From Candidatus Endomicrobiellum cubanum (GTDB lineage Bacteria > Elusimicrobiota > Endomicrobiia > Endomicrobiales > Endomicrobiaceae): a stretch of DNA of 64,000 bases. A model generated the notes under the pieces. That model made no database searches. It saw nothing but the letters and a program-made list of their open reading frames with translations, and was not told where the DNA came from. Numbering within the stretch: the first letter of the stretch is position 1; each line of letters begins with the position of its first letter. The stretch is from positions 91,791 to 155,790 of the forward strand of contig JAISYS010000042.1 in the NCBI GenBank assembly GCA_031269735.1, given 5' to 3'. The position numbers and the translations under genes are program-made. Below are positions 1-7,004 of this stretch, piece after piece.

Positions 1-232
1 CATTTATAACAGAATGAGTTGGAATAAAAGTTACCTTTATTCCCAACTGATTCATATCAACTTGGTGTCCCCATATTGCAGCAACAAGTAAATCCAGTTT
101 TCCAGTCTCTTCATTTTGTGTAACGGGATAAAACACTGTTCCCTGGTCTCCCACTTTCCACATCTTACCAAAAGCAGTTAATTTCATACTATCTTCCCGC
201 TGCTTCATAGCCCCAGATGCTGTTAATCTCAT
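1..232 (-). CDS. Hypothetical protein, 3' end outside the window
   Basis: The reading frame starts at the ATG at 232 and runs off the left edge, so 77 codons are visible. An AAGG-type ribosome site precedes the start. The visible part begins with a short internal repeat (MRLTASGAM / MKLTAFGKM), followed by GDQGTVFYPV and LLVAAIWGHQVD. It looks soluble, with no signal peptide or membrane segment. I do not recognise the family. It sits alone behind a 176-base leader that carries one copy of the window's candidate promoter motif and two palindromes, so it is probably a separately controlled gene rather than a continuation of the operon to its right. Confidence 0.7.
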   Translation of the reverse strand, partial: MRLTASGAMKQREDSMKLTAFGKMWKVGDQGTVFYPVTQNEETGKLDLLVAAIWGHQVDMNQLGIKVTFIPTHSVIN

Positions 233-290
233 TTTGTCCACTTACCTTTCATTTTTTGCATTGTTTGATGAGGAGTTTGTCTAAAATTTG

Positions 291-306
291 TACCTTGCGC
301 AAGGTA
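291..306. promoter_or_regulatory. Perfect 16-base palindrome (operator or leader hairpin)
   Basis: TACCTTGCGCAAGGTA is a perfect palindrome in the leader of the left-edge gene, between the candidate promoter and the start codon. It could be an operator for a dimeric repressor or a hairpin in the 5' untranslated RNA. No U run follows it, so it is not a standard terminator. Confidence 0.4.
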
Positions 307-316
307 TATATAGAAA

Positions 317-334
317 TAAGGAAAATTCCTTATA
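317..334. repeat. Short inverted repeat in the leader
   Basis: Arms ATAAGGAA and TTCCTTAT are separated by two bases. It lies between the candidate promoter at 372-402 and the palindrome at 291-306, so the leader of the left-edge gene holds two consecutive dyads. Function unknown. Confidence 0.35.
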
Positions 335-371
335 ACTACCAATAAAAATGTTATTTATTTTCTATTTCTAT

Positions 372-402
372 TTTATATGAATAAAAAGCTAAATTTTTTT
401 CC
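372..402 (-). promoter_or_regulatory. Candidate promoter motif, copy 1
   Basis: A 31-base element in the non-coding gap 233-408. Written on the plus strand it is TTTATATGAA, four variable bases, AAG, three variable bases, AA, then a T run ending in CC. The same ungapped pattern recurs at 15036-15066 and 52125-52155, with 22 of 31 columns invariant. In the direction of transcription it reads as an A-rich block, then CTT, then CATATAAA. There is no -35 box at sigma-70 spacing. Downstream lies only the left-edge gene. Promoter function is inferred from position and conservation. Confidence 0.5.
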
Positions 403-408
403 TTAATA

Positions 409-849
409 TTATCCAAATTTATTACACACCCACACAGAATCTAACTCGTTATACCCTATCGCACTTCTTAAATGTATAATTGGAACAAACCATTTAACTT
501 CTATGGCATGTTCGACCGCCTCTGTAGCAGCCCTCATATCCAAATCATTATCCCTTGGGTATTTAATAATATTTGCATATTGTGCGAGTTTCCAACAAAC
601 TGGTATTAAATTTTCAAATTTACAATCTACTTTTTCACATAATTCATTTAAGGCTGGCAATATATGTGATTGTTCTGAAAATTTAATATCATTAAAAATT
701 AAAAAAGCTTTAAGATACTTCTCAACAGCTTGATGCGAATGAAAACAAATTAACTCAAAAGGTGTAGGACAATGTGATAACATCAACTTTGATTCCCTTA
801 CTTCAGTGTCTGCTACTCTCATTAATGACATTAATTCTTTTCGCTTCAT
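409..849 (-). CDS. HEPN-domain protein
   Basis: 146 residues, all helical in character. The segment HSHQAVEKYLKAFL (about 37-50), followed by SHILPALNEL and the later YPRDNDLD with a closing helix, matches the layout of the HEPN family (Pfam PF05168 type: QAxEKxLKA, then a 'tHdL..L' helix, then 'RYP'). HEPN proteins are often RNases or the toxin half of HEPN/MNT pairs; the Rx4-6H signature of active RNases is not clear here and no nucleotidyltransferase gene adjoins it. It overlaps the upstream small Cys-rich gene by four bases. It is the last gene before the promoter-bearing gap, so it appears to end a long transcription unit. Family placement is good; activity is unknown. Confidence 0.7.
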   Translation of the reverse strand: MKRKELMSLMRVADTEVRESKLMLSHCPTPFELICFHSHQAVEKYLKAFLIFNDIKFSEQSHILPALNELCEKVDCKFENLIPVCWKLAQYANIIKYPRDNDLDMRAATEAVEHAIEVKWFVPIIHLRSAIGYNELDSVWVCNKFG

Positions 850-1040
850 TTTCTTCTCACCAATAAATCTGTATAATTATCATAATCCAAGGTAGCAATA
901 CGCGCATCTAATACAACTTCTTCAGCTCTGCGTTCTAATTCTCGACGCATGCATTCACAAGTTGGTAAATTCTTAATATCTAACACGTTACACTTACAAC
1001 GATGTTTCATTACTCCATCATAAATAACACACCGTGGCAT
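846..1040 (-). CDS. Small cysteine-rich hypothetical protein
   Basis: 64 residues with cysteines in an N-terminal cluster (MPRCV, HRCKCN, TCECM) that could bind one metal ion, then a charged helix (RRELERRAEEVV). Its ATGA junction with the HEPN gene implies translational coupling, so it may be a partner or regulator of that protein. No family recognised. Confidence 0.55.
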   Translation of the reverse strand: MPRCVIYDGVMKHRCKCNVLDIKNLPTCECMRRELERRAEEVVLDARIATLDYDNYTDLLVRRK

Positions 1041-1052
1041 AATATCTACTCC

Positions 1053-2120
1053 TTACTTGCTATAAAACATGCTTAAAACTAAAATTCCTATAGCACACCA
1101 AAATAACGTACTACTCCCAATAACCACACCAGCCACTATTCCAACTACAGCACAAAATCTTAATACTAAACCGCTCTTTTTTCTGTCGTCATTAGATTTA
1201 GTCTTTACAGTCTTATAATTATGCCTAAATTGAGATTTAGCTTCATTCTTATGTTTATTCTCAACATAATACCTTTGAATAGAAGATTCTTTGAACCCAC
1301 TATCATAAATAGAAGAACTGCTAAATGCTTTTGCTGCACTTACTTCCCTTAAAATAGTATTGGCTTCTGCTTCAGTTAAATCTTTATTTAACGCATATTT
1401 TAATCTAGCAGTTGTTGGAGTTACATTTAACTGCTTCCATAAATCTATTTTATCACAAAGCAATTCCCTAAAAGAAGGCAATGTATCTACTATATATTTT
1501 ATATTTTCTTCGTCTGAATACTTCTTATCTATCTCTACTATGCTTTTATTTATAGATTTAGTGTACTCTGGATATAAAACCTTAATAACTTGAGAGGAAG
1601 CATCATAAGAATTATTTTTCCATGCTATAGTAGAGGTACTAGGTATACTTTTCATTAAAGAGTCTACTAAAAATTGTTCGCGTTCCCTCATTTCTAATTT
1701 TTCGGCTAACTCATTTAACATTACTGCCTTATAAAAATTACTCTCCTCTCCTCCCATCAATTCTACTTTGTCTATATTATTAACTAATGAATAGAGTTCT
1801 TTTTTCAAATCAGTACAATATTGACAATCTAATACAATATTATTATGCTCTAAATAAATCACCAAGGCTTTTATAAAGCTGTACTTACGTCTAACCTCTG
1901 TTAAATTCCAAGCCCTAAGTCTCCATGCTTCTTTTTGTATTTTAAGTACCATATTTTCGTGTTTTCTATAAATACTAACATTATCTGCTTCCACTAGTTC
2001 TAACATTTCTTCTGAAACATCACCAACTTGATTATATGCAGTTTCTGATATATGAAAAGAATCTTCTGCATATTCATGGATTGCTTTTACATACAGTTTT
2101 GATAAATTCACATTAGTCAT
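1053..2120 (-). CDS. Hypothetical protein with C-terminal membrane hairpin
   Basis: 355 residues. The first ~310 are hydrophilic and largely helical with many Lys/Glu; the last ~40 form two closely spaced hydrophobic segments (LRFCAVVGIVAGVVIG and TLFWCAIGILVLSMFY) ending in YSK. This suggests a cytoplasmic domain tethered to the membrane by a tail hairpin. No catalytic motif is recognised. It overlaps the upstream zinc-ribbon-like gene by four bases, so it is co-transcribed with the primase group. Confidence 0.6.
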   Translation of the reverse strand: MTNVNLSKLYVKAIHEYAEDSFHISETAYNQVGDVSEEMLELVEADNVSIYRKHENMVLKIQKEAWRLRAWNLTEVRRKYSFIKALVIYLEHNNIVLDCQYCTDLKKELYSLVNNIDKVELMGGEESNFYKAVMLNELAEKLEMREREQFLVDSLMKSIPSTSTIAWKNNSYDASSQVIKVLYPEYTKSINKSIVEIDKKYSDEENIKYIVDTLPSFRELLCDKIDLWKQLNVTPTTARLKYALNKDLTEAEANTILREVSAAKAFSSSSIYDSGFKESSIQRYYVENKHKNEAKSQFRHNYKTVKTKSNDDRKKSGLVLRFCAVVGIVAGVVIGSSTLFWCAIGILVLSMFYSK

Positions 2121-2308
2121 TTACTCATAGCTTCCCTTATACAAAAATATTTATTATGATAATTAGCATATAATTGTTCTCTTGCTGCTTTACAATTTTC
2201 ACAAATAGCTAACTTTTTACCAATATAATGAATCATTATACTTTTCTTATCGAAAATACTAACATCCTTATTACAATATACACATTTGCACAACATAAAA
2301 TCAAACAT
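2117..2308 (-). CDS. Small CxxC/CxxC putative zinc-binding protein
   Basis: 63 residues with two pairs of cysteines, CVYC near residue 9 and CENC near residue 36, the spacing of a small zinc ribbon. It overlaps the DnaG-like primase gene by eight bases. DnaG normally carries its zinc-binding domain at the N-terminus, and the primase here lacks one, so this protein may supply that function in trans. That is inference from adjacency; the sequence is not a recognisable CHC2 domain. Confidence 0.5.
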   Translation of the reverse strand: MFDFMLCKCVYCNKDVSIFDKKSIMIHYIGKKLAICENCKAAREQLYANYHNKYFCIREAMSK

Positions 2309-3086
2309 CCTTAAAGTATTTACTTGACCTAAATGGCGTTGTATACAATAACAACTCTTGAACTAAATTCTTGTGTACTTTTTGAGAATCATCTATGTCC
2401 TTTGCTATTCTTGACTGTATAACCCTTGCATCTTTTAAGTAACGCTTACTCATCTCCGCTAATTTATTTCCTGCATCATCAGAATCTGGTACAACTATAC
2501 ATCGTTTACCAAATCTACGTAAAATGGCTATAACATAAGTTGATAAATAACTTCCACATAATGCTAAGGCATTAAATCCGTTTTGCCTTAACCATAATGC
2601 ACATACAATACCTTCTGTTATAAAAATTGGCGCAGTATTGGAATAATAATTTTTCATATACTCCATGCCATATAACATAGAATATTTTGCTTTATATCCA
2701 TAATTTTTACTATCCAAATACTTTATATCCTCAAACTTATCGTACCCACACCATCCTGCCACATCACCTCTAACATCTTTTACTGGATAAACAAATCTAC
2801 CCGCATAAACAAAGCTGTTTCCCCTACACATACCTAAAGAATCATGCCTTAGCTCCTCAGGAAGTATAATTACAGGATAATCTAAATCTACCATAAAGGC
2901 ATCTGCCATTATTAAAGTATTTACACTAATTCCTTTTCTCAACTCCGCAAAATATGATAGTTGTTCCATGTAATTATTTTGTAACTTAAAGATACGTACA
3001 ATTTCATTCATTTGCTTTCTTGCATCTTGCATAGAATTATTTTCTACATTAATCTGCATCTGCAATTCTGCAAATATGTTACTCAT
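2301..3086 (-). CDS. DnaG-like primase catalytic core (TOPRIM)
   Basis: 261 residues covering only the RNA-polymerase and TOPRIM part of bacterial primase. The segment GRFVYPVKDVRGDVAGWCG (about 96-114) matches the DnaG 'RiiFPI.d..G.vvgFgGR' stretch, YSMLYG (135-140) matches 'LYgl', and the TOPRIM motifs are ITEG (156-159), PDSDDAG (200-206) and KDIDD (229-233). Both the N-terminal zinc domain and the C-terminal helicase-binding domain of DnaG (about 600 residues) are absent. It should make RNA primers for replication of the element. Neighbours with CxxC pairs, a DEDDh exonuclease and RNase H-related proteins fit a replication cluster. It overlaps both flanking genes by four to eight bases. 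Confidence 0.75.
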   Translation of the reverse strand: MSNIFAELQMQINVENNSMQDARKQMNEIVRIFKLQNNYMEQLSYFAELRKGISVNTLIMADAFMVDLDYPVIILPEELRHDSLGMCRGNSFVYAGRFVYPVKDVRGDVAGWCGYDKFEDIKYLDSKNYGYKAKYSMLYGMEYMKNYYSNTAPIFITEGIVCALWLRQNGFNALALCGSYLSTYVIAILRRFGKRCIVVPDSDDAGNKLAEMSKRYLKDARVIQSRIAKDIDDSQKVHKNLVQELLLYTTPFRSSKYFKDV

Positions 3087-3355
3087 ACTATAACACCCTC
3101 GTGTGTAATAGTAATTACATTATTCACATCTTTAACCTCTAAAATAGGAAAAGCTGTAAACACACCATATTCTTTCTCATCTGCATAAAAATAAGGAACT
3201 AATTTTCGTCTATCTCTTTTGTTTATAACTGTACTTCTTATTCTATTGTACTCAGAATTTATCACTTTGGGGTCTAATCCTTGCTCTACCAATTCTTGCC
3301 TTTTTTTATTCAGCGAACCTAAATCTTCACACCCCTCAAATAAATTGTGCAACAT
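3083..3355 (-). CDS. Small hypothetical protein of the replication cluster
   Basis: 90 residues; N-terminal half helical and charged (SLNKKRQELVEQGLDPK), C-terminal half with beta character ending EGVIV. No motif recognised. It overlaps the primase start by four bases and the exonuclease stop by 20 bases, so it is translationally tied to both and probably acts with them. Confidence 0.55.
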   Translation of the reverse strand: MLHNLFEGCEDLGSLNKKRQELVEQGLDPKVINSEYNRIRSTVINKRDRRKLVPYFYADEKEYGVFTAFPILEVKDVNNVITITHEGVIV

Positions 3356-3902
3356 TTGTTTTCCTCGCTTTGATTAATAGTAACGCTGTAGCAGTAACAT
3401 CCCATCTTGCATCATGGGTCTGTGCTTTAACTCCAAACCACCTTTCTGTCATAAAAGATACTAATTCATCAGTAAAACCAGACTGCGTAGCTAATTCTTT
3501 CAACTTCATACTTTTCTTAAAAATAGGCTTAAAAAGTTTCAATGTATCAAAGCATAACACTGGACTTACCATTGGTAACTCATATCTTGCTAAAAACTGA
3601 TTCAGAAAAGGTAAATCAAAACTTAGCATATTATGCCCAACTAATATACTTTTATTTAATTTTATATAAATCTCTTTTATACTTTCGAAAAAATCAGATT
3701 TATTCTCAAATAACCACGATTTAGAAATCTTATGCACAGACTCTGCCTGTTCCGACCAACTCATATTATCTTCGTACAAATAGAAATTATTACTTTCAAC
3801 TATTTCTAAATCTTCTTTTACATTCACGTAAGCTAATTGAATTATATTATCCACCCTAGGATTTAACCCCGTAGTTTCGATATCAAATACAGTATAAAAC
3901 AT
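3336..3902 (-). CDS. DnaQ-like DEDDh 3'-5' exonuclease
   Basis: 188 residues with all motifs of the DEDDh exonuclease superfamily: FDIETTGL at the N-terminus (Asp7, Glu9), GHNMLSFDLPFL for motif II, and HDARWD for motif III with the diagnostic His five residues before the last Asp. Proteins of this length and form act as proofreading subunits or processing exonucleases. It lies in the primase cluster, overlapping the 90-residue gene. The large polymerase at 29046-32240 has its own exonuclease domain, whereas the small one at 9525-10793 has none, so this enzyme could serve the latter; that pairing is a guess. Confidence 0.85.
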   Translation of the reverse strand: MFYTVFDIETTGLNPRVDNIIQLAYVNVKEDLEIVESNNFYLYEDNMSWSEQAESVHKISKSWLFENKSDFFESIKEIYIKLNKSILVGHNMLSFDLPFLNQFLARYELPMVSPVLCFDTLKLFKPIFKKSMKLKELATQSGFTDELVSFMTERWFGVKAQTHDARWDVTATALLLIKARKTNVAQFI

Positions 3903-3909
3903 ACACAGC

Positions 3910-4572
3910 CTACCCTTTCTTGATTTTCTCTAATTTCTTTTCAATTTCTGCTATATTAAGTCTATATTTTTGAGGAACATCAAAATCACATAGACATTGT
4001 TTTAATGTATTCAAAATTACACATGGAAGATAAAATTTATGCTCATCCGACCTTTCATCATGTAACTCACATCTATCGGTAAAACACACAATCGGCTGTA
4101 TATATCTAGGCTCACCGTCAGGTATGACATCGTATAATCTATGATACAAATGTCTAGCATGTTTTTCAGATTGCCAAATTGGATTTTTATGGCCAGACAC
4201 ACCATATTGAATGACACCATTCTTTTTTAGATACTTTACAGTTAAATCTAATTTCGCATGATAAGATTTTATCTCTATCGGAAAAATTCTATAATTAGAA
4301 ATGTAAAGTATATCTATCTCGTCCGATAACGATTTTTCACTTATAGCAGTATAACTACCATCTTGTTGTAAAAATACATTGCCAATATACGATTTACTTC
4401 TCTTATCTGATGCGTATTTATAAGTAAATCCCTTATACAACAAACAACCTTTTTTATTGTAATAAGAATGCACAACTGCTAGAGCAGCATCTTCTCCTAA
4501 ATCACCTTTTGCTCTAATATCTTGTAGCCTGCCTGCCTGTCTCATCTGCTTTAATATAGTATTTACACTCAT
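3910..4572 (-). CDS. NERD-domain (nuclease-related) protein
   Basis: 220 residues. The pattern GDLGEDAALAVV (about 23-34), DEIDILYISNYRIFPIEIKS (about 85-104) and NPIWQSEKHARHL (about 129-141) follows the NERD fold: Gly-Glu helix, an Asp strand followed by a Glu-x-Lys strand, then the Gln-bearing helix. NERD is a restriction-endonuclease-like domain found in plasmid- and phage-borne proteins thought to process DNA. The Asp and Glu-Ile-Lys needed for a PD-(D/E)XK site are present. It overlaps the upstream hybrid-binding protein gene by four bases. Confidence 0.7.
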   Translation of the reverse strand: MSVNTILKQMRQAGRLQDIRAKGDLGEDAALAVVHSYYNKKGCLLYKGFTYKYASDKRSKSYIGNVFLQQDGSYTAISEKSLSDEIDILYISNYRIFPIEIKSYHAKLDLTVKYLKKNGVIQYGVSGHKNPIWQSEKHARHLYHRLYDVIPDGEPRYIQPIVCFTDRCELHDERSDEHKFYLPCVILNTLKQCLCDFDVPQKYRLNIAEIEKKLEKIKKG

Positions 4573-5129
4573 AACAACCTACTTTGTAAAGATAAGGCAT
4601 AATTCCCCAATCTCTCTCTTAAACGCTTCTTAACCTGATTTATTATCCTATTTTCTCCTTTATAATGTGATAACGCATAAAAAATAGCATGGTCAGGCAC
4701 GACTATATTGACATCTATGATATCACCTAAAATATTCAATCCATGAAATATAGCTACCATGTGCCCAAATAGTGAATCGTTATTAGCCACAACATTATTG
4801 ATTCTTGCAAGAATCACTTTTGGTGTATACTTAATTATGGCATCATCACTTACTAACTTTACATATCCAAGTTTTGATATATCAAAATTATAGTACAAGG
4901 ACTCACGTATAAAATACTCCATTGTAATATAATGCTTCTCAAAAACATTACCATAAAGTCGTATAGTATCTAATCCCCTGTAATGTTTGTACCTGTTAAT
5001 AAAATATAAACACTCTTCTTTAGTTTTGAATTTACGATACTTTGGATACGGATATATGCAAATTATTTTTTCTACATCTTCCCATCTATCATAGATACCA
5101 GAAAATGAAGAAGCTACTATTGCATACAT
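4569..5129 (-). CDS. Viroplasmin/RNase H hybrid-binding-domain protein
   Basis: I choose the ATG at 5129, which has AGGAG five bases upstream; the frame is open further to 5180 but that extension overlaps the gene above. From this start the first 45 residues (MYAIVASSFSGIYDRWED, then YRKFKTKEECLYFINR) match the small RNA-DNA hybrid-binding domain (viroplasmin type) that precedes RNase H1 in many organisms. The rest, including FGHMVAIFHGLNIL and IVVPDHAIFYAL, has the spacing of an RNase H fold but lacks its acidic residues. It may bind RNA-DNA hybrids without cutting them. It is the first of three RNase H-related genes in the window. Confidence 0.6.
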   Translation of the reverse strand: MYAIVASSFSGIYDRWEDVEKIICIYPYPKYRKFKTKEECLYFINRYKHYRGLDTIRLYGNVFEKHYITMEYFIRESLYYNFDISKLGYVKLVSDDAIIKYTPKVILARINNVVANNDSLFGHMVAIFHGLNILGDIIDVNIVVPDHAIFYALSHYKGENRIINQVKKRLRERLGNYALSLQSRLL

Positions 5130-5154
5130 AATTACTCCTTTTAACATTTCATCC

Positions 5155-5679
5155 TTATGATTGACTAAGACACTCAACAATTTCTTCTATGACGTATTGC
5201 GTTTTTGGCAGTATGCGATTAAGAGGGTAAAATTTCAGTAATACATTCGTGGCTGTTTCGATTGTTTTTATATCTAATTTATTAAAAAGAAACAGAATAT
5301 CCTCTCTGTCCTTTTCTCCATACCGAGCGGACATCATTTTCATAGCAAGTAAATATTCAGCAGATACCGTTTGAATACGTAAACTGCCGAATGACATGAA
5401 GCTCTCCAATGTGGCATTCTGTTCAACAAAACCTTTTACTCCATCATTCAGCCAATTTTCTGGCAACTTCTCTTGTTCTGCAATATCTCTTGCAATACTG
5501 TTGATTACGTCTTTAGGTTCATACAGTGCATCAATGTTTTTTGTCATATCTCTCGCTCCATGGACAAGGCACATCGCCGCCCCACCTGTGAGCAAAATTT
5601 CGCCGCATAATCCTTGTTCACCAAGCCTATCTGCAATCTGCTTTAGATACCGTAACATTTGGTCTTTAGTCAGCATCAT
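5155..5679 (-). CDS. DUF6036/AbiEii-like nucleotidyltransferase-fold protein
   Basis: 174 residues. The segment ILLTGGAAMCLVHGARDMT (about 28-46) followed by KNIDALY matches the nucleotidyltransferase fold of the AbiEii/DUF6036 group (GG...R.T.D(I/L)D); the first metal Asp is replaced by Asn. LLAMKMMSARYGEKDREDI is the usual helical segment of that group. It starts six bases after the upstream 122-residue gene, and the two form a two-gene module of toxin-antitoxin or abortive-infection type. Base composition is clearly richer in G+C than the surroundings, so it looks like a recent insertion. Confidence 0.7.
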   Translation of the reverse strand: MMLTKDQMLRYLKQIADRLGEQGLCGEILLTGGAAMCLVHGARDMTKNIDALYEPKDVINSIARDIAEQEKLPENWLNDGVKGFVEQNATLESFMSFGSLRIQTVSAEYLLAMKMMSARYGEKDREDILFLFNKLDIKTIETATNVLLKFYPLNRILPKTQYVIEEIVECLSQS

Positions 5680-5685
5680 ATCCCT

Positions 5686-6054
5686 CTAAATTCGTACAAG
5701 CACATTTTCATCAACAAATAAATTACGATGTTTAAACTCTGATGGTGATTTATACATAAATAGCAAGCGCAGATTTCCTCTGGCTTTGCAGGCAAAATAA
5801 GGTTCATCACCTGGCAAATAGCAACGACGCTCAAATGTCCAACGCGGCGGTACAAATCCGTAGTCATTAGCGAGTTTATGTGCTGTTGCTGCTAAAAATG
5901 GCACAAGCTCCGCTTTACTCATTTGCTCAGGATGGGAGCTTAGCATCTCACCTTTTGGTGTTTTATAAAACTCGTCAAGAAAATCACCAAGCAGTAAATA
6001 AAAATCCTCACCGTCATTTACTCTGAGCGAAACATTGTGTATATTGTTCATCAA
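5686..6054 (-). CDS. Partner of the DUF6036-like gene, hypothetical
   Basis: 122 residues, soluble, containing DGEDFYLLLGDFLDEFY and FVPPRWTFERRCYLPGDEPY. I know no function for it, but a short gene in this position upstream of a DUF6036-like gene is a familiar arrangement. Codon choice (frequent GCG, CGC, CGG) differs from the AT-rich neighbours, as in its partner, which supports joint acquisition. Confidence 0.6.
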   Translation of the reverse strand: MMNNIHNVSLRVNDGEDFYLLLGDFLDEFYKTPKGEMLSSHPEQMSKAELVPFLAATAHKLANDYGFVPPRWTFERRCYLPGDEPYFACKARGNLRLLFMYKSPSEFKHRNLFVDENVLVRI

Positions 6055-6093
6055 AATATATAAACCACTTATCCTTTCTATTAAATTGTTTGT

Positions 6094-6276
6094 CTACTCC
6101 TTATTTGTATTGTTTGACTTTCTTGATGGCAAGTAGTAATAAAATAGATAAACAGCTGGTACTGTAATAGCAGGGACGCCAAGAGTTATATACCATGGTA
6201 TAGAGGCCCCAAAACAAAACATCGCAATACCTACACACACAAACCATAAAAATGTCGCACCAGGAAAAAATAACAA
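6094..6276 (-). CDS. Small membrane protein, probably frameshifted at its N-terminus
   Basis: 60 residues from a TTG that directly follows an in-frame stop; two hydrophobic segments (FLWFVCVGIAMFCFGAS and LGVPAITVPAVYLFYYYL) and a basic tail. The natural N-terminus seems to lie in the next frame: a TTG at 6316 overlapping the RibA-like stop codon begins MSQDKSYSLLFSLIVIF and reaches the same T6 run. Removing one T would join the two into a ~73-residue two-helix protein. Either a single-base lesion, a sequencing error in a homopolymer, or frameshifting explains this. Confidence 0.45.
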   Translation of the reverse strand: MLFFPGATFLWFVCVGIAMFCFGASIPWYITLGVPAITVPAVYLFYYYLPSRKSNNTNKE

Positions 6277-6312
6277 TTAATGAAAATAACAATGAATAAG
6301 ATTTATCTTGAC

Positions 6313-6978
6313 TCAAAAATCCACAGACTCCCTTCCCATAAGATATTTCTTATAATAGTTCCTACTCTCTACACAAAATGAAGTTTTAATTATTGGAGTA
6401 TCTGTTAGCTTAAAAACACCGTCACAACTTTCAAATCCATTACTAGAGTATTTCATTAAGTCAATTTCTTTAATATCTAAATCATACAAAATGCGCAATC
6501 CAATATCCTCTTCACGTAAATATAAAAGTAGTCCACGTCCAGTAGATTCAATTTTCTCTAATATAGCACCTAATTTTTTATGGCAACCACACTTCACAGA
6601 GTGAAAGATATCTCCAAACAAGCATTCTGCATGTGTATATACTGGAAGAGGCTCATCACTGTAAATATCCCCTTTAAATATAACTAAATGCTCATTATTG
6701 CCTATACGATGACATATAGCTTTAAAATTACCATATTCTGTCGGTAAATTTATTATTTCAGGATGTACTTTTTCTCCATGTGCTATCCTAATTTTACTCC
6801 TATATCTCACTCTTGCGTTTGCTGCAAACTTCTCAGTAACTGATCCCGCGAGCACACAGCTTTGTATATAATCATTCATTAACCCTATTATAAGCTCACT
6901 CGAAATCATTTTCTGTTCATAAAGACCTAGTAAATACTCATAATATCTATCCAAATGCTCTAGGACTATTGTCTCCAT
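6313..6978 (-). CDS. GTP cyclohydrolase II (RibA)-derived protein, C-terminally reduced
   Basis: 221 residues. LPTEYGNF (78-85), HAECLFGDIFHSVKCGCH (116-133) and GLLLYLREEDIGL (149-161) are the conserved stretches of GTP cyclohydrolase II, which opens GTP in riboflavin synthesis. The zinc ligands Cys119, Cys130 and Cys132 keep the exact C-x10-C-x-C spacing. Compared with the ~200-residue enzyme there is an 80-residue helical N-terminal extension, and the C-terminal half is shortened: the segment holding the catalytic Arg and the 'LLTNNP' motif is missing. It may bind or act on a nucleotide differently. No other riboflavin gene adjoins it. Confidence 0.7.
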   Translation of the reverse strand: METIVLEHLDRYYEYLLGLYEQKMISSELIIGLMNDYIQSCVLAGSVTEKFAANARVRYRSKIRIAHGEKVHPEIINLPTEYGNFKAICHRIGNNEHLVIFKGDIYSDEPLPVYTHAECLFGDIFHSVKCGCHKKLGAILEKIESTGRGLLLYLREEDIGLRILYDLDIKEIDLMKYSSNGFESCDGVFKLTDTPIIKTSFCVESRNYYKKYLMGRESVDF

Positions 6979-7004
6979 TTTCTCCCCTTCTCACTTTCTG
7001 CATC

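Noticed and set aside
503..733. Plus-strand ORF opposite the HEPN gene
   Set aside because: Low-complexity reverse reading of a well-supported minus-strand gene, without ribosome site.
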